Shown here: in pieces, positions 16,120 through 24,242 of the stretch
Numbering within the stretch: the first letter of the stretch is position 1
Layout of the letters: each line of letters begins with the position of its first letter
Source: UBA724 sp964008075
Lineage (GTDB): Bacteria; Bacteroidota; Bacteroidia; Flavobacteriales; Flavobacteriaceae
Reading direction: 5' to 3'
NCBI GenBank assembly: GCA_964008075.1
Contig: CAXGAP010000013.1
Span: 1-27,539, forward strand
DNA length: 27,539 nt
The notes under the pieces: generated by a model
The model's input: the letters and a program-made list of their open reading frames with translations, nothing else
Told to the model about the DNA's origin: nothing
The model's database searches: none
Position numbers and translations under genes: made by a program

Positions 16120-17511
16120 ATGTCATTCCGAGCCGAAAAAGACACTTTAGGAGTTGTAAAAGTCCCTGCCGACAAGTATTGGGGGGCACAAACTGAGCGT
16201 TCAAGAAACAATTTTAAAATCGGAAATCCAGGGTCAATGCCCATCGAATTGATTTATGGATTTGCATACCTCAAAAAGGCTGCTGCATTTACCAATGCTG
16301 AACTTGGTGTGCTGGAAGATAGCAAGCGAGACCTCATTGCTCGCGTGTGCGACGAAATCCTCGAAGGCAAGCATGACGACCAATTTCCACTTGTGATATG
16401 GCAAACAGGCTCAGGCACGCAGTCGAATATGAATGTGAATGAAGTAATCGCGAATCGTGGTCATGTGTTGGCAGGTCATTCTTTGGGTGAAGGCGAAAAA
16501 ACACTGCATCCAAATGACGATGTAAACAAGTCACAATCCTCCAACGATACCTTTCCAACAGGGATGCATATTGCAGCCTATAAACTGATTGTTGAAAATA
16601 CACTACCAGCATTACATCAGCTCAAAAAAACACTTTCCCAAAAATCGAAAGAGTTTGAGAATGTGATCAAGATCGGTCGTACGCATATGATGGATGCTAC
16701 ACCCCTAAGTCTTGGGCAAGAGTTTTCTGGCTATGTTGCCCAAATTGGGTATGGCATCAAAGCGATTGAAAACAGCTTGCAACACCTAGCAGAACTAGCA
16801 TTGGGTGGAACAGCAGTCGGTACTGGAATTAATGCGCCTAAGGGTTATGCCGAACTAGTAGCATCATATATTGCTAAATTTACAGAACATCCATTTGTCA
16901 CAGCACCAAATAAATTTGAAGCATTGGCAAGTCATGATGCTTTTGTAGAAACACATGGTGCTTTGCGTCAAGTTGCAGTGTCATTAAACAAAATTGCACA
17001 TGATATTCGAGTGATGTCAAGCGGGCCACGCTCAGGCATTAGCGAGTTGTCGATTCCTGCCAATGAACCTGGTAGTTCAATAATGCCAGGGAAGGTCAAC
17101 CCTACGCAATGCGAAGCCTTGACTATGGTTTGTGCACAGGTCATTGGCAATGATGTTGCTGTTGCCTTTGGAGGTGCGCAAGGTCATTTTGAACTCAATG
17201 TGTTCAAACCTCTCATTGCAAACAATCTTCTACAGTCTGCTCGTTTACTTGCAGATGCAGTGATGAGCTTCGATCAACATTGTGCGCAAGGGATTGAACC
17301 AAATATTGATGTGATCAACAAGCTTGTTGACAACTCATTGATGCTGGTTACAGCATTGAACACAAAAATTGGGTACTACAAAGCAGCAGAGATTGCACAA
17401 AAAGCACATGACGAAGGCACATCACTTCGCGATGCTGCGATTGCTACAGGTTATCTGTCAGATGAGGAGTTTGATAAATGGGTTTACCCTAAAGATATGA
17501 TTGGGGGTTAA
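16120..17511 (+). CDS. fumC: class II fumarate hydratase
   Basis: A 463-aa iron-independent fumarase that interconverts fumarate and malate in the TCA cycle. Family blocks include the N-terminal EKDTLGVVKVPADKYWGAQTERS, QTGSGTQSNMNVNEV, the catalytic-histidine region GRTHMMDATPLSLGQEFSGY, and the superfamily signature SSIMPGKVNPTQCE that covers the catalytic Ser loop. A longer frame begins at ATG 16084, but the ATG at 16120 gives the conserved start MSFRAEKDTLG, and a promoter -7 box lies between the two. The last 4 nt overlap the stop of the convergent 59-aa membrane gene. Confidence 0.97.
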   Translation: MSFRAEKDTLGVVKVPADKYWGAQTERSRNNFKIGNPGSMPIELIYGFAYLKKAAAFTNAELGVLEDSKRDLIARVCDEILEGKHDDQFPLVIWQTGSGTQSNMNVNEVIANRGHVLAGHSLGEGEKTLHPNDDVNKSQSSNDTFPTGMHIAAYKLIVENTLPALHQLKKTLSQKSKEFENVIKIGRTHMMDATPLSLGQEFSGYVAQIGYGIKAIENSLQHLAELALGGTAVGTGINAPKGYAELVASYIAKFTEHPFVTAPNKFEALASHDAFVETHGALRQVAVSLNKIAHDIRVMSSGPRSGISELSIPANEPGSSIMPGKVNPTQCEALTMVCAQVIGNDVAVAFGGAQGHFELNVFKPLIANNLLQSARLLADAVMSFDQHCAQGIEPNIDVINKLVDNSLMLVTALNTKIGYYKAAEIAQKAHDEGTSLRDAAIATGYLSDEEFDKWVYPKDMIGG

Positions 17512-17687
17512 ACCCTTCCTTTGAGCGCATTAAACGCCCACCCAACAGCAATAAAACCTATCCCTGTTAAACTTGACCAATAAATATATTCAGGATACTT
17601 TATTGCACCCAATAAGATAATAACGATACCGATGATTGTTAGAATCAGTGAGGCAATAGCAAAAATTACATTTTTATTGAACTTCAT
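17508..17687 (-). CDS. 59-aa two-helix membrane protein at the end of the men cluster
   Basis: A short gene of 59 codons plus stop: ATG at 17687, TAA at 17510-17508. It begins MKFNKNVIFAIASLIL and ends GWAFNALKGRV. Two predicted membrane helices (about 7-29 and 36-54) are joined by a YPEYIYW loop. Its ATG lies inside the last codons of menE in another frame (14-nt overlap), and its stop overlaps the fumC stop on the other strand, so every base between menE and fumC is coding. From memory it resembles the small Flavobacteriia membrane proteins named after CAL67264; I cannot confirm this. The function is unknown; coupling to menE suggests co-expression with menaquinone genes. Confidence 0.68.
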   Translation of the reverse strand: MKFNKNVIFAIASLILTIIGIVIILLGAIKYPEYIYWSSLTGIGFIAVGWAFNALKGRV

Positions 17688-18726
17688 TAAAATCGATTGA
17701 TTTAAGAGTTAATTTGCGATGGATTTTTCCATTTGAACGTACAAACTTCGAAAGTACAAAATAATTTTTTGGAATCTCAAATTTGCAAAGTGTATCGAGG
17801 TTCAAAATCATTGATTGAGCCTCATCAGGGATATGGTTTTCGAAAACAATAGACAAGGATTGACCCAATTGTTGATCTGGTATTCCAAATACAAAAAAAG
17901 GAGTTGAAATGACTGACGATAACTGTTTTTCAATCTGTTCAGGATGCAGTTTAATCCCCCCAGAATTAATAACAAAATCGCTTCTCCCCTTCCAAACAAA
18001 TTTGGTAGATGATATCAAATCCACACAGTCTGTCGTGATGAGTTTTTCAATACCAATGTGAGGGGCATGAATCACCAAGTTATCGCCTTGTTTTGAAAAC
18101 TTTACCTGCGCAACAGCAGTATAATGCTCCTCTCCTCGGCTTAGGTTTTGAAGAGCAACATGACTGTAAGTCTCTGTCATTCCGAAGGTTGCATAAATTG
18201 TACTGGCGTGCCCTTTCACTGCCTTTCGCAAATTATCACCTACAGAAGCACCTCCTACAATCACCTTTTTAAAACGATTTAAATCTGCAATTGAATTCCC
18301 CAACTGATGAGGGGTCATTGCAGTAAAATCATAGGTGTTTGTAGAAGCACTAGAGGTTAAAGATGGTTTTACAACATCAATCCATAAGCCAGCCAGAAGC
18401 GCTCGAATCAGCATCATTTTCGCTGCGATATAGCGCACTGGTAGGCATAAAAGGGCCTTTTGGGTTGGCAGGAGTCCTAAGGTGTTTATGGTTGTCATGG
18501 CAGAGGCAGTCAACATCGATTTTTGTGCGATGATTTCAGTTGGCTTACCTGTCGATCCACTGGTTTGGAGTTTGATATCGGGGCTGTCGGACAACCATTC
18601 TAAGAGAAATTTACCAAGCTCGATTTGATGTTCATTATTTGCATTGCAAAGCGTATGAGAAAAAGACAACAGACTGTCACGATCATAAGAAATCCCATCG
18701 AGACGAAAATCAGCATGCATGATCAT
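17674..18726 (-). CDS. menE: o-succinylbenzoate-CoA ligase (AMP-forming)
   Basis: A 350-aa adenylating enzyme that activates o-succinylbenzoate with ATP and CoA. With the start at 18726, the P-loop TSGSTGKPT is at 55-63, the adenine motif YATFGMTET at 178-186, the hinge region GRSDFVINSGGIKLHPEQIE at 247-266 and the catalytic lysine of the small domain in NGKIHRK at about 334. The longer frame starts upstream at 18771, but the ATG at 18726 overlaps the CPBP stop (ATGA) and gives MIMHADFRLDG. The protein is short for the ANL family, as is common for bacteroidetal MenE, because the N-terminal subdomain is reduced. Its place in the men cluster settles the substrate. Confidence 0.92.
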   Translation of the reverse strand: MIMHADFRLDGISYDRDSLLSFSHTLCNANNEHQIELGKFLLEWLSDSPDIKLQTSGSTGKPTEIIAQKSMLTASAMTTINTLGLLPTQKALLCLPVRYIAAKMMLIRALLAGLWIDVVKPSLTSSASTNTYDFTAMTPHQLGNSIADLNRFKKVIVGGASVGDNLRKAVKGHASTIYATFGMTETYSHVALQNLSRGEEHYTAVAQVKFSKQGDNLVIHAPHIGIEKLITTDCVDLISSTKFVWKGRSDFVINSGGIKLHPEQIEKQLSSVISTPFFVFGIPDQQLGQSLSIVFENHIPDEAQSMILNLDTLCKFEIPKNYFVLSKFVRSNGKIHRKLTLKSIDFNEVQ

Positions 18727-19637
18727 TCTTTTGTAACAGGACCAGTGAGTTTGGATGTCCAAGAATGCCATTTATATTTCTTAGAAAAAATAAACAGCAC
18801 CAAGCCATAAAGAATCAAGGGCATCAATATAAATTCAACTAAAACAGGCTCTGAAACATCTTTGTAAATAGAGTTTGTTTGGAAAGCTGTCCAGTCAGCA
18901 GTGACGAGTAAAGCAATGATCAAGTTATTGGCAGCGTGGAAGCCAATAGAAAGCTCTAACCCTTCGTCGAGGAGTGTAATCATGCCCAGAAACAGGCCAG
19001 TTATAATATATGCTAAAATGAGTCCATTACCCAATTTTTCAACTTCGGGGTTGAAAGCGTGAAGAAGTCCAAATGATATGGATGTGATCAACAATGGAGC
19101 CAAACGATTTTTGAAGGCTGCCCCTAATCCCTGATATAAATAACCTCTCATGAGCAACTCCTCGGCAGTTGTTTGCAGGGGTATCATGATCACTGCAATG
19201 AGAACAAGCCTCCAAAATTTATTGGGGTCATAGTTCCAAACATAATCTTCTGGCGAGATGTATTGATCTACTAGAACTGATATCATTGCCAGTGCTGCAA
19301 TAAGTCCAAATGAAAAAAACACACGCTTCCAATCAAAGGAAGTGCGACTTGTGACTAAAAATTTTATCGGTAGGTTATGCATATATCGAACAATCAAGAG
19401 CAGCATAAAAAAAGCAGCTGCAAATGGCAAAAGAATGTAAAAAAGAGTGATGTTTGGATCGAGGACCGAAAGCATTTCAGTCTCTGACATCCCAGCAACA
19501 TCTCCAGCACCAATCTCCATCACGATCGCAACTCCAAACGGAACAGATGCAATAAAATAGGTAATGATGACAATAAATGTACCTCCAATGTAACGTAGTG
19601 GTTCTGTTTTTCCGACAAATGCATTTTCCAAAAACAT
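18723..19637 (-). CDS. CPBP-family intramembrane metalloprotease
   Basis: A 304-aa polytopic membrane protein with about eight hydrophobic segments. The CPBP/Rce1-type motifs are intact: Glu159-Glu160 and Arg164 in AEELLMRGYLYQG, His193 in FGLLHAFN, and His234 in IGFHAANN. Members include eukaryotic Rce1, which cuts prenylated proteins, and bacterial peptide-processing or bacteriocin-immunity proteins. It is coupled to menC upstream (TAATG) and menE downstream (ATGA), so it is embedded in the menaquinone operon, although no known menaquinone step needs a protease. The substrate is unknown. Confidence 0.9.
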   Translation of the reverse strand: MFLENAFVGKTEPLRYIGGTFIVIITYFIASVPFGVAIVMEIGAGDVAGMSETEMLSVLDPNITLFYILLPFAAAFFMLLLIVRYMHNLPIKFLVTSRTSFDWKRVFFSFGLIAALAMISVLVDQYISPEDYVWNYDPNKFWRLVLIAVIMIPLQTTAEELLMRGYLYQGLGAAFKNRLAPLLITSISFGLLHAFNPEVEKLGNGLILAYIITGLFLGMITLLDEGLELSIGFHAANNLIIALLVTADWTAFQTNSIYKDVSEPVLVEFILMPLILYGLVLFIFSKKYKWHSWTSKLTGPVTKE

Positions 19638-20674
19638 TATTTCAAATTAAAGTGTTGAAGTTTAACGCGATCAAACCCCAAATGTTGCCCTCTAATATAC
19701 AAAGGTGTATCTATATTGTTGGTAAAAAGACCACCTGTTCCAAGTCCCTGAGGCATTGAAACTTCTTTGGTGCTTAACCATTGTGCAATTGCGTTCAAAC
19801 CAATATTGCTTTCCAAAGCACTTGTTGCCCACCACCCAATCGATTGTTTTTCGGCTATTGAAACCCATTGGTCTGCTCCTTTCCACCCCCCTACATGACT
19901 GGGTTTGAGAATGATATATTGAGGCTTTATGTGTTGCAACAGATCAGCTTTACTGTTTTCAAAATGCACTCCAATTAGTTCTTCATCCAGTGCAATGGGG
20001 ATTGGCGATTTGTTGCAAATGGCAGCCATTTCATCCCATTGACCTGGCGCAATTGGCTGTTCAATGGAGTGGATATTATATTTCGAAAGCTGTTCCAACT
20101 TCTGCATTACCTCATTGGTTTGAAAAGCACCATTTGCGTCAACGCGAAGCTCGACGTCAGTGTCGTGGTAACGTTTTCGTATAGCGGCCAACAGTTTACA
20201 TTCAGACGCAAAATCAAGTGCTCCAACTTTAATTTTAATACACGAAAACCCAAGGTTCAGTTTTTGGTTGAGTTGGGTCATCATGCTTTCAACGTCACTC
20301 ATCCATATCAAACCATTGATTGGAATCATTTGTTGGTCATGAACAAAAGCTGTGTCAAAATGCAGTAGTGGGTGTGATGACTCCAACCCTGAAAAAGCCA
20401 TCTCAAGGGCAAATTGCATGGCTGGCCAACTGTTGTAGCGTTTCAACAAAAAATCCTTTCCTTTGCATATATATCGAGGGATTTCTTCAAAAATTTCTTC
20501 AACAATTTCAGGCGACTCTGGGCTTAAGCCCTCAATGATGCTGCATTCACCAATACCTGTTTTTCCATCTCGCTTCATTTGAATCAACCAACTGTCTTTG
20601 TGGTTCAGCACCCCTCTCGATGTTCCACTTGGAGTTTTAAACTGAAGGCGATGCTTTGACCAAGTGAATTTCAT
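19637..20674 (-). CDS. menC: o-succinylbenzoate synthase
   Basis: A 345-aa enolase-superfamily enzyme that dehydrates SHCHC to o-succinylbenzoate. The catalytic lysines are in IKIKVG (Lys147 and Lys149). The Mg2+ ligands are Asp179 (RVDANGAF), Glu205 (IEQP) and Asp230 (ALDEE), and the opposite-face lysine is Lys257 (ILKPSHVGGW). Length is normal. The ATG overlaps the menA stop (ATGA) and its own stop overlaps the CPBP start (TAATG). Some family members also racemise N-acylamino acids, but the genomic context supports the menaquinone role. Confidence 0.95.
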   Translation of the reverse strand: MKFTWSKHRLQFKTPSGTSRGVLNHKDSWLIQMKRDGKTGIGECSIIEGLSPESPEIVEEIFEEIPRYICKGKDFLLKRYNSWPAMQFALEMAFSGLESSHPLLHFDTAFVHDQQMIPINGLIWMSDVESMMTQLNQKLNLGFSCIKIKVGALDFASECKLLAAIRKRYHDTDVELRVDANGAFQTNEVMQKLEQLSKYNIHSIEQPIAPGQWDEMAAICNKSPIPIALDEELIGVHFENSKADLLQHIKPQYIILKPSHVGGWKGADQWVSIAEKQSIGWWATSALESNIGLNAIAQWLSTKEVSMPQGLGTGGLFTNNIDTPLYIRGQHLGFDRVKLQHFNLK

Positions 20675-21582
20675 ACTGATAAAACCATTGAAATCACACT
20701 GAACAAAATGGCATAGGAAAATGTGAGCAGGGCAATTTTTTTGAGTTCTAAGTCAAGTAAGTTCTCTGATTTGTTTTGAAATACAATCTTGAGGTGTAGC
20801 GTCACAGGAATCAACATCATGATTGACAACACAACAATCGAAACAGCATCATAAATAAAGCCATAGACAGCAGTCATAATGACTGGCATTGTGATTAAAA
20901 ACAGATGATAAAACATAACATATCTAGCACCCAAACGAACAGCGATAGTTACTTTACCAAACTGTTTGTCATTATCTCGATCGCGCATATTATTGATGTT
21001 GAGAACACCTACTGAAAGCAGTCCGATTGAAAAAGCAGGATAAGTCAATGATAGATCAAATTCATTCGTGTATAAAAAATGACTCCCAAAAACACTCAAA
21101 CAGCCAAAGAACAAAAAAACAAACAGATCCCCAAGACCTTTATATCCATATGCGCTGGAACCAATCGTATATCGAATAGCAGCAACGATTGCGAAAAACC
21201 CTAAGCCTAAAAAGGTGAGTGATGTTTGACTAAATCCAAAGGCGCTATAAACAAGTAAAATCGTGAGCAAAACTGCAATAGCAGTGATGGAAAAGATTGT
21301 TTGGCGTAGCTGATCCCTGGTGATCAAACCAGATTGAAGAATTCGTTTTGGCCCAAGCCTTGACGCATTGTCAGTACCTTTCACACCATCACCATAATCA
21401 TTGGCAAAATTGGACAAAAGTTGATAACTCACTGTTGTGAAAATCGCGAGAACAAAGACAATGAGATCAAACTCATTTTTTTGAAATGCAATTGACGAAC
21501 CAACAAGTATTCCAGAAATGGAAAGAGGAATTGTGCGCAAGCGAGCAGCCTTAATCCAAGTAAAAAAAGAGACGTTATTCAC
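20671..21582 (-). CDS. menA: 1,4-dihydroxy-2-naphthoate prenyltransferase
   Basis: A 303-aa integral membrane UbiA-superfamily enzyme that attaches the polyprenyl tail to DHNA, giving demethylmenaquinone. The first aspartate-rich motif is NDYGDGVKGTD (61-71) and the second is NNMRDRDND (197-205); about eight to nine hydrophobic segments surround them. The start is GTG at 21582. An in-frame stop lies just upstream, no ATG is available, and the result has the family N-terminus (WIKAARLRTIPLS). It follows menB by 15 nt. The methyltransferase that would complete menaquinone (menG/ubiE) is not in the window. Confidence 0.96.
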   Translation of the reverse strand: MNNVSFFTWIKAARLRTIPLSISGILVGSSIAFQKNEFDLIVFVLAIFTTVSYQLLSNFANDYGDGVKGTDNASRLGPKRILQSGLITRDQLRQTIFSITAIAVLLTILLVYSAFGFSQTSLTFLGLGFFAIVAAIRYTIGSSAYGYKGLGDLFVFLFFGCLSVFGSHFLYTNEFDLSLTYPAFSIGLLSVGVLNINNMRDRDNDKQFGKVTIAVRLGARYVMFYHLFLITMPVIMTAVYGFIYDAVSIVVLSIMMLIPVTLHLKIVFQNKSENLLDLELKKIALLTFSYAILFSVISMVLSV

Positions 21583-21597
21583 AGACTTGACTGTTCA

Positions 21598-22416
21598 TTA
21601 TGGAAATTTTTGGTATTTATCAAAGTTAGGACGACGCTTTTCCAAAAAGGCATTTTTTCCTTCTTGCGCCTCCTCAGTGAGGTAGTACAGCAGTGTGGCA
21701 TCTCCAGCGAGTTGCATTAAGCCATGTTGGCCATCCAGCTCTGCATTTAAACTACGCTTGATCATACGAAGTGCCAAAGGACTGCGCTGCTGCATAAGGT
21801 CACACCATTCCAAGGTTGCAGACTCTAGGTCTTTCAGTGGCACAACTCTATTCACCAACCCCATTTCCAAAGCTTCTTGGGCGCTGTATTGCTTGCACAA
21901 GAACCAAATCTCACGTGCTTTTTTTTGACCCACATGACGTGCCAAATAAGAAGATCCAAAGCCTCCATCAAAACTGCCAACTTTGGGGCCAGTCTGACCA
22001 AAAATAGCGTTTTCACTCGCAATGGTCAAGTCACAAACAACATGAAGAACATGACCTCCACCAATTGCATAACCATTGACCATGGCAATGACAGGTTTTG
22101 GTAGTTCACGAATCCTTTTATGCAAGTCTAGAACGTTTAAGCGAGGAACGCCATCATCTCCAATATAACCTCCAATACCTTTTACATTTTGATCCCCACC
22201 ACTGCAAAAGGCTTTGTCGCCAGTACCTGTGAAGAGAACGATATCGATATCGTCACGCTCACGACAAATCTCGATGGCATCAAGCATCTGTGTATTGGTT
22301 TCAGGGCGAAATGCATTGTAAACCTTAGGCCGATTGATGGTGATTTTTGCAACCCCGTTGTAATGTTCAAATAAAATATCAGAGTAGGTTTTTATGGATT
22401 TCCAAACTGCTTTCAT
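21598..22416 (-). CDS. menB: 1,4-dihydroxy-2-naphthoyl-CoA synthase
   Basis: A 272-aa crotonase-fold enzyme that cyclises OSB-CoA to DHNA-CoA. It has CSGGDQNVKG (71-80), the oxyanion-hole segment GGGHVLH (119-125), QTGPKVGSFDGGFGSSYLAR (141-160) and EGKNAFLEKRRPNF near the end. Gly143 in QTGPKV, where other members have Asp, is the mark of the bicarbonate-dependent (type I) MenB, like E. coli. Length is normal. It is 25 bp downstream of menD, with its own promoter-like element in that gap. Confidence 0.97.
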   Translation of the reverse strand: MKAVWKSIKTYSDILFEHYNGVAKITINRPKVYNAFRPETNTQMLDAIEICRERDDIDIVLFTGTGDKAFCSGGDQNVKGIGGYIGDDGVPRLNVLDLHKRIRELPKPVIAMVNGYAIGGGHVLHVVCDLTIASENAIFGQTGPKVGSFDGGFGSSYLARHVGQKKAREIWFLCKQYSAQEALEMGLVNRVVPLKDLESATLEWCDLMQQRSPLALRMIKRSLNAELDGQHGLMQLAGDATLLYYLTEEAQEGKNAFLEKRRPNFDKYQKFP

Positions 22417-22429
22417 ATATATTTTTTTA

Positions 22430-22463
22430 CAAAATTAAGACTTAATCTGATTGATTGCTCAAA
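22430..22463 (-). promoter_or_regulatory. putative internal promoter for menB
   Basis: On the minus strand the -7 box is TAATTTTG (22430-22437), a perfect match. A TTTG box (22460-22463), inside the end of menD, lies 22 bp upstream, slightly longer than the usual 19-21. It sits 13 bp before the menB ATG. Confidence 0.45.
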
Positions 22464-24211
22464 AAATCAAAATAGGCATGTAAAACTAAATCATTGTTGT
22501 TGGAAGGCGTACATATTTCTAATATTTTCCCACGACTCGAAGCTGAAAAAAATCGACCCAATGCTAGCCTTAAACCAAGGCCACTTCGAACTCTTTTATA
22601 GGACAAGCCATATTGCTTTGCCATCCATTTGGCTGTTCTGCGATGCTTTGTTTCAAAGTATGTTTCAAAACCAGGTGTTACCTTGGCGTTGGGTAATATT
22701 CTAAAAATACCACCTCCCCCATTGTTCACCAATATCAATCGAAAATTGGGTGGGATGTATTGGTTCCACAAAGCGTTTGAGTCGTAAAAAAAACTCAAAT
22801 CACCTGTGATCATCATAGTTGGTGTTTCACTTGCCACTGATGCTCCTACTGCTGTTGAGATGCTGCCTTCAATTCCACTTGTACCTCTGTTGCAATAGGA
22901 GGATGCTCCTGCTTTGGCAAACAGTTGTGCGTATCGAATGGGCGAACTGTTTGCCCACTGAATGTTATAATTATTAGGAATCGAACGCATGATTTTATCA
23001 AACACAAACAAATCGCTGTAGGGCAACTTACTACAAAACTTTTGATGGGCAATCTCTCTTTGCTTAGACAGTTGAAGCCACTGTTGTTGATAGCTCGATT
23101 CAGTATCAGATAAAGATGTCAACCCCTTCAAAAAAGAGTTTGGTTCGATTTCGATGTGTTGCACACCCAAATAATAGGTATCAAGTGCTCGATCTGTGCC
23201 GATATGATAGTGCGAAACACTAGTGTAGGATCGCAATACTGATTTGATTTTTTTCGAAACAACCATCCCTCCCATTGTCACCAACATATCAGGGCATAAT
23301 GATTGAAAAATGTATTGGCTGTTTTTCTTTTTCTCGATGGGGATGATCACCCGATCAATATGTGCGATGAAGTTGTCATGACTGATATTGGAATTGATTT
23401 CATGCAAAACAACAACTCTTGGGTCATTGGCAAGCATGGAAATAATTTTTTCGTTTATACGATTGGCTGGCAGTGTTCCGATAACAATAAGAATGCGTTT
23501 TGTCGCAAACCATTTGGATGCAAAATCCTTGTGCTGTTTGATGAGAGGAGTAGTCAACTGCTGTTGCTGTTGGGGAATTAAATCTGATACCTCATTGAAA
23601 TCATACAATGGCTCTTCTAAAGGAATGTTGATATGAACAGGGCCTTTGTGTATATACATTTGAGTCAATACCTCTTCAAGCCTAGTGTTGTTTTTCTTTT
23701 CAATAGCTTGTTGCAAGCGTTCAATTTCCTCTGTTGTTGATTTTGAATCAATTAACATTTGGGTATTGCTCTCAATGATTGATGCTTGGTTATGCGTTAC
23801 ATCTTGTAAGAGTGCTGTTTCAGATATAATATGTTTTGAAAAAACCCCCTGTTGCCTTATTGTTTGGCCATTTCCAATATCAATTTGATAGGTGGGTCGG
23901 TCAGCACTCAACACAACGATTGGATACTGACTATAATAAGCCTCTACAACAGCGGGATAGATATTTAACAGAGCTGAGCCAGATGTACATAACACTGCTA
24001 CTGGTTTTTGAAGCTGTTGTGCAAGTCCAAGAGCAAAGAAAGCTGCAGAGCGTTCATCAACGATGCTGTAGGTTGTGAATTCAATATGAGTGGTCAGCCC
24101 AACAGTGATGGGCGCACTTCTAGAGCCTGGCGCGATCACAACATGACAAACCTCATAATTGAGTAGTTGTTGAATAACCGAGCGTACAACAGGAATTATT
24201 GAGAGATTCAT
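22442..24211 (-). CDS. menD: SEPHCHC synthase (2-oxoglutarate + isochorismate, ThDP-dependent)
   Basis: A 589-aa thiamine-diphosphate enzyme that makes 2-succinyl-5-enolpyruvyl-6-hydroxy-3-cyclohexene-1-carboxylate. The N-terminal PYR domain has VVIAPGSRSAPIT and VDERSAAFFALGLA with the ThDP-activating Glu53. The C-terminal PP domain has CNRGTSGIEGS (440-450), the ThDP/Mg motif GDLSFFYDSNALWN (470-483) and NNGGGGIF (496-503). Length is normal. The start is ATG, with no Shine-Dalgarno sequence; a -7-like element lies 8 bp upstream. It is followed by menB. Confidence 0.97.
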   Translation of the reverse strand: MNLSIIPVVRSVIQQLLNYEVCHVVIAPGSRSAPITVGLTTHIEFTTYSIVDERSAAFFALGLAQQLQKPVAVLCTSGSALLNIYPAVVEAYYSQYPIVVLSADRPTYQIDIGNGQTIRQQGVFSKHIISETALLQDVTHNQASIIESNTQMLIDSKSTTEEIERLQQAIEKKNNTRLEEVLTQMYIHKGPVHINIPLEEPLYDFNEVSDLIPQQQQQLTTPLIKQHKDFASKWFATKRILIVIGTLPANRINEKIISMLANDPRVVVLHEINSNISHDNFIAHIDRVIIPIEKKKNSQYIFQSLCPDMLVTMGGMVVSKKIKSVLRSYTSVSHYHIGTDRALDTYYLGVQHIEIEPNSFLKGLTSLSDTESSYQQQWLQLSKQREIAHQKFCSKLPYSDLFVFDKIMRSIPNNYNIQWANSSPIRYAQLFAKAGASSYCNRGTSGIEGSISTAVGASVASETPTMMITGDLSFFYDSNALWNQYIPPNFRLILVNNGGGGIFRILPNAKVTPGFETYFETKHRRTAKWMAKQYGLSYKRVRSGLGLRLALGRFFSASSRGKILEICTPSNNNDLVLHAYFDFLSNQSD

Positions 24212-24219
24212 AGCAACGG

Positions 24220-24227
24220 CAAATGTA
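24220..24227 (-). promoter_or_regulatory. putative internal -7 element for menD
   Basis: The minus strand reads TACATTTG, a perfect TAnnTTTG match, in the 31-bp gap between menF and menD. No clear -33 TTTG is seen at 19-21 bp. If active, the leader would be only a few bases long. Confidence 0.35.
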
Positions 24228-24242
24228 CAAAAAGCGCAGTTG

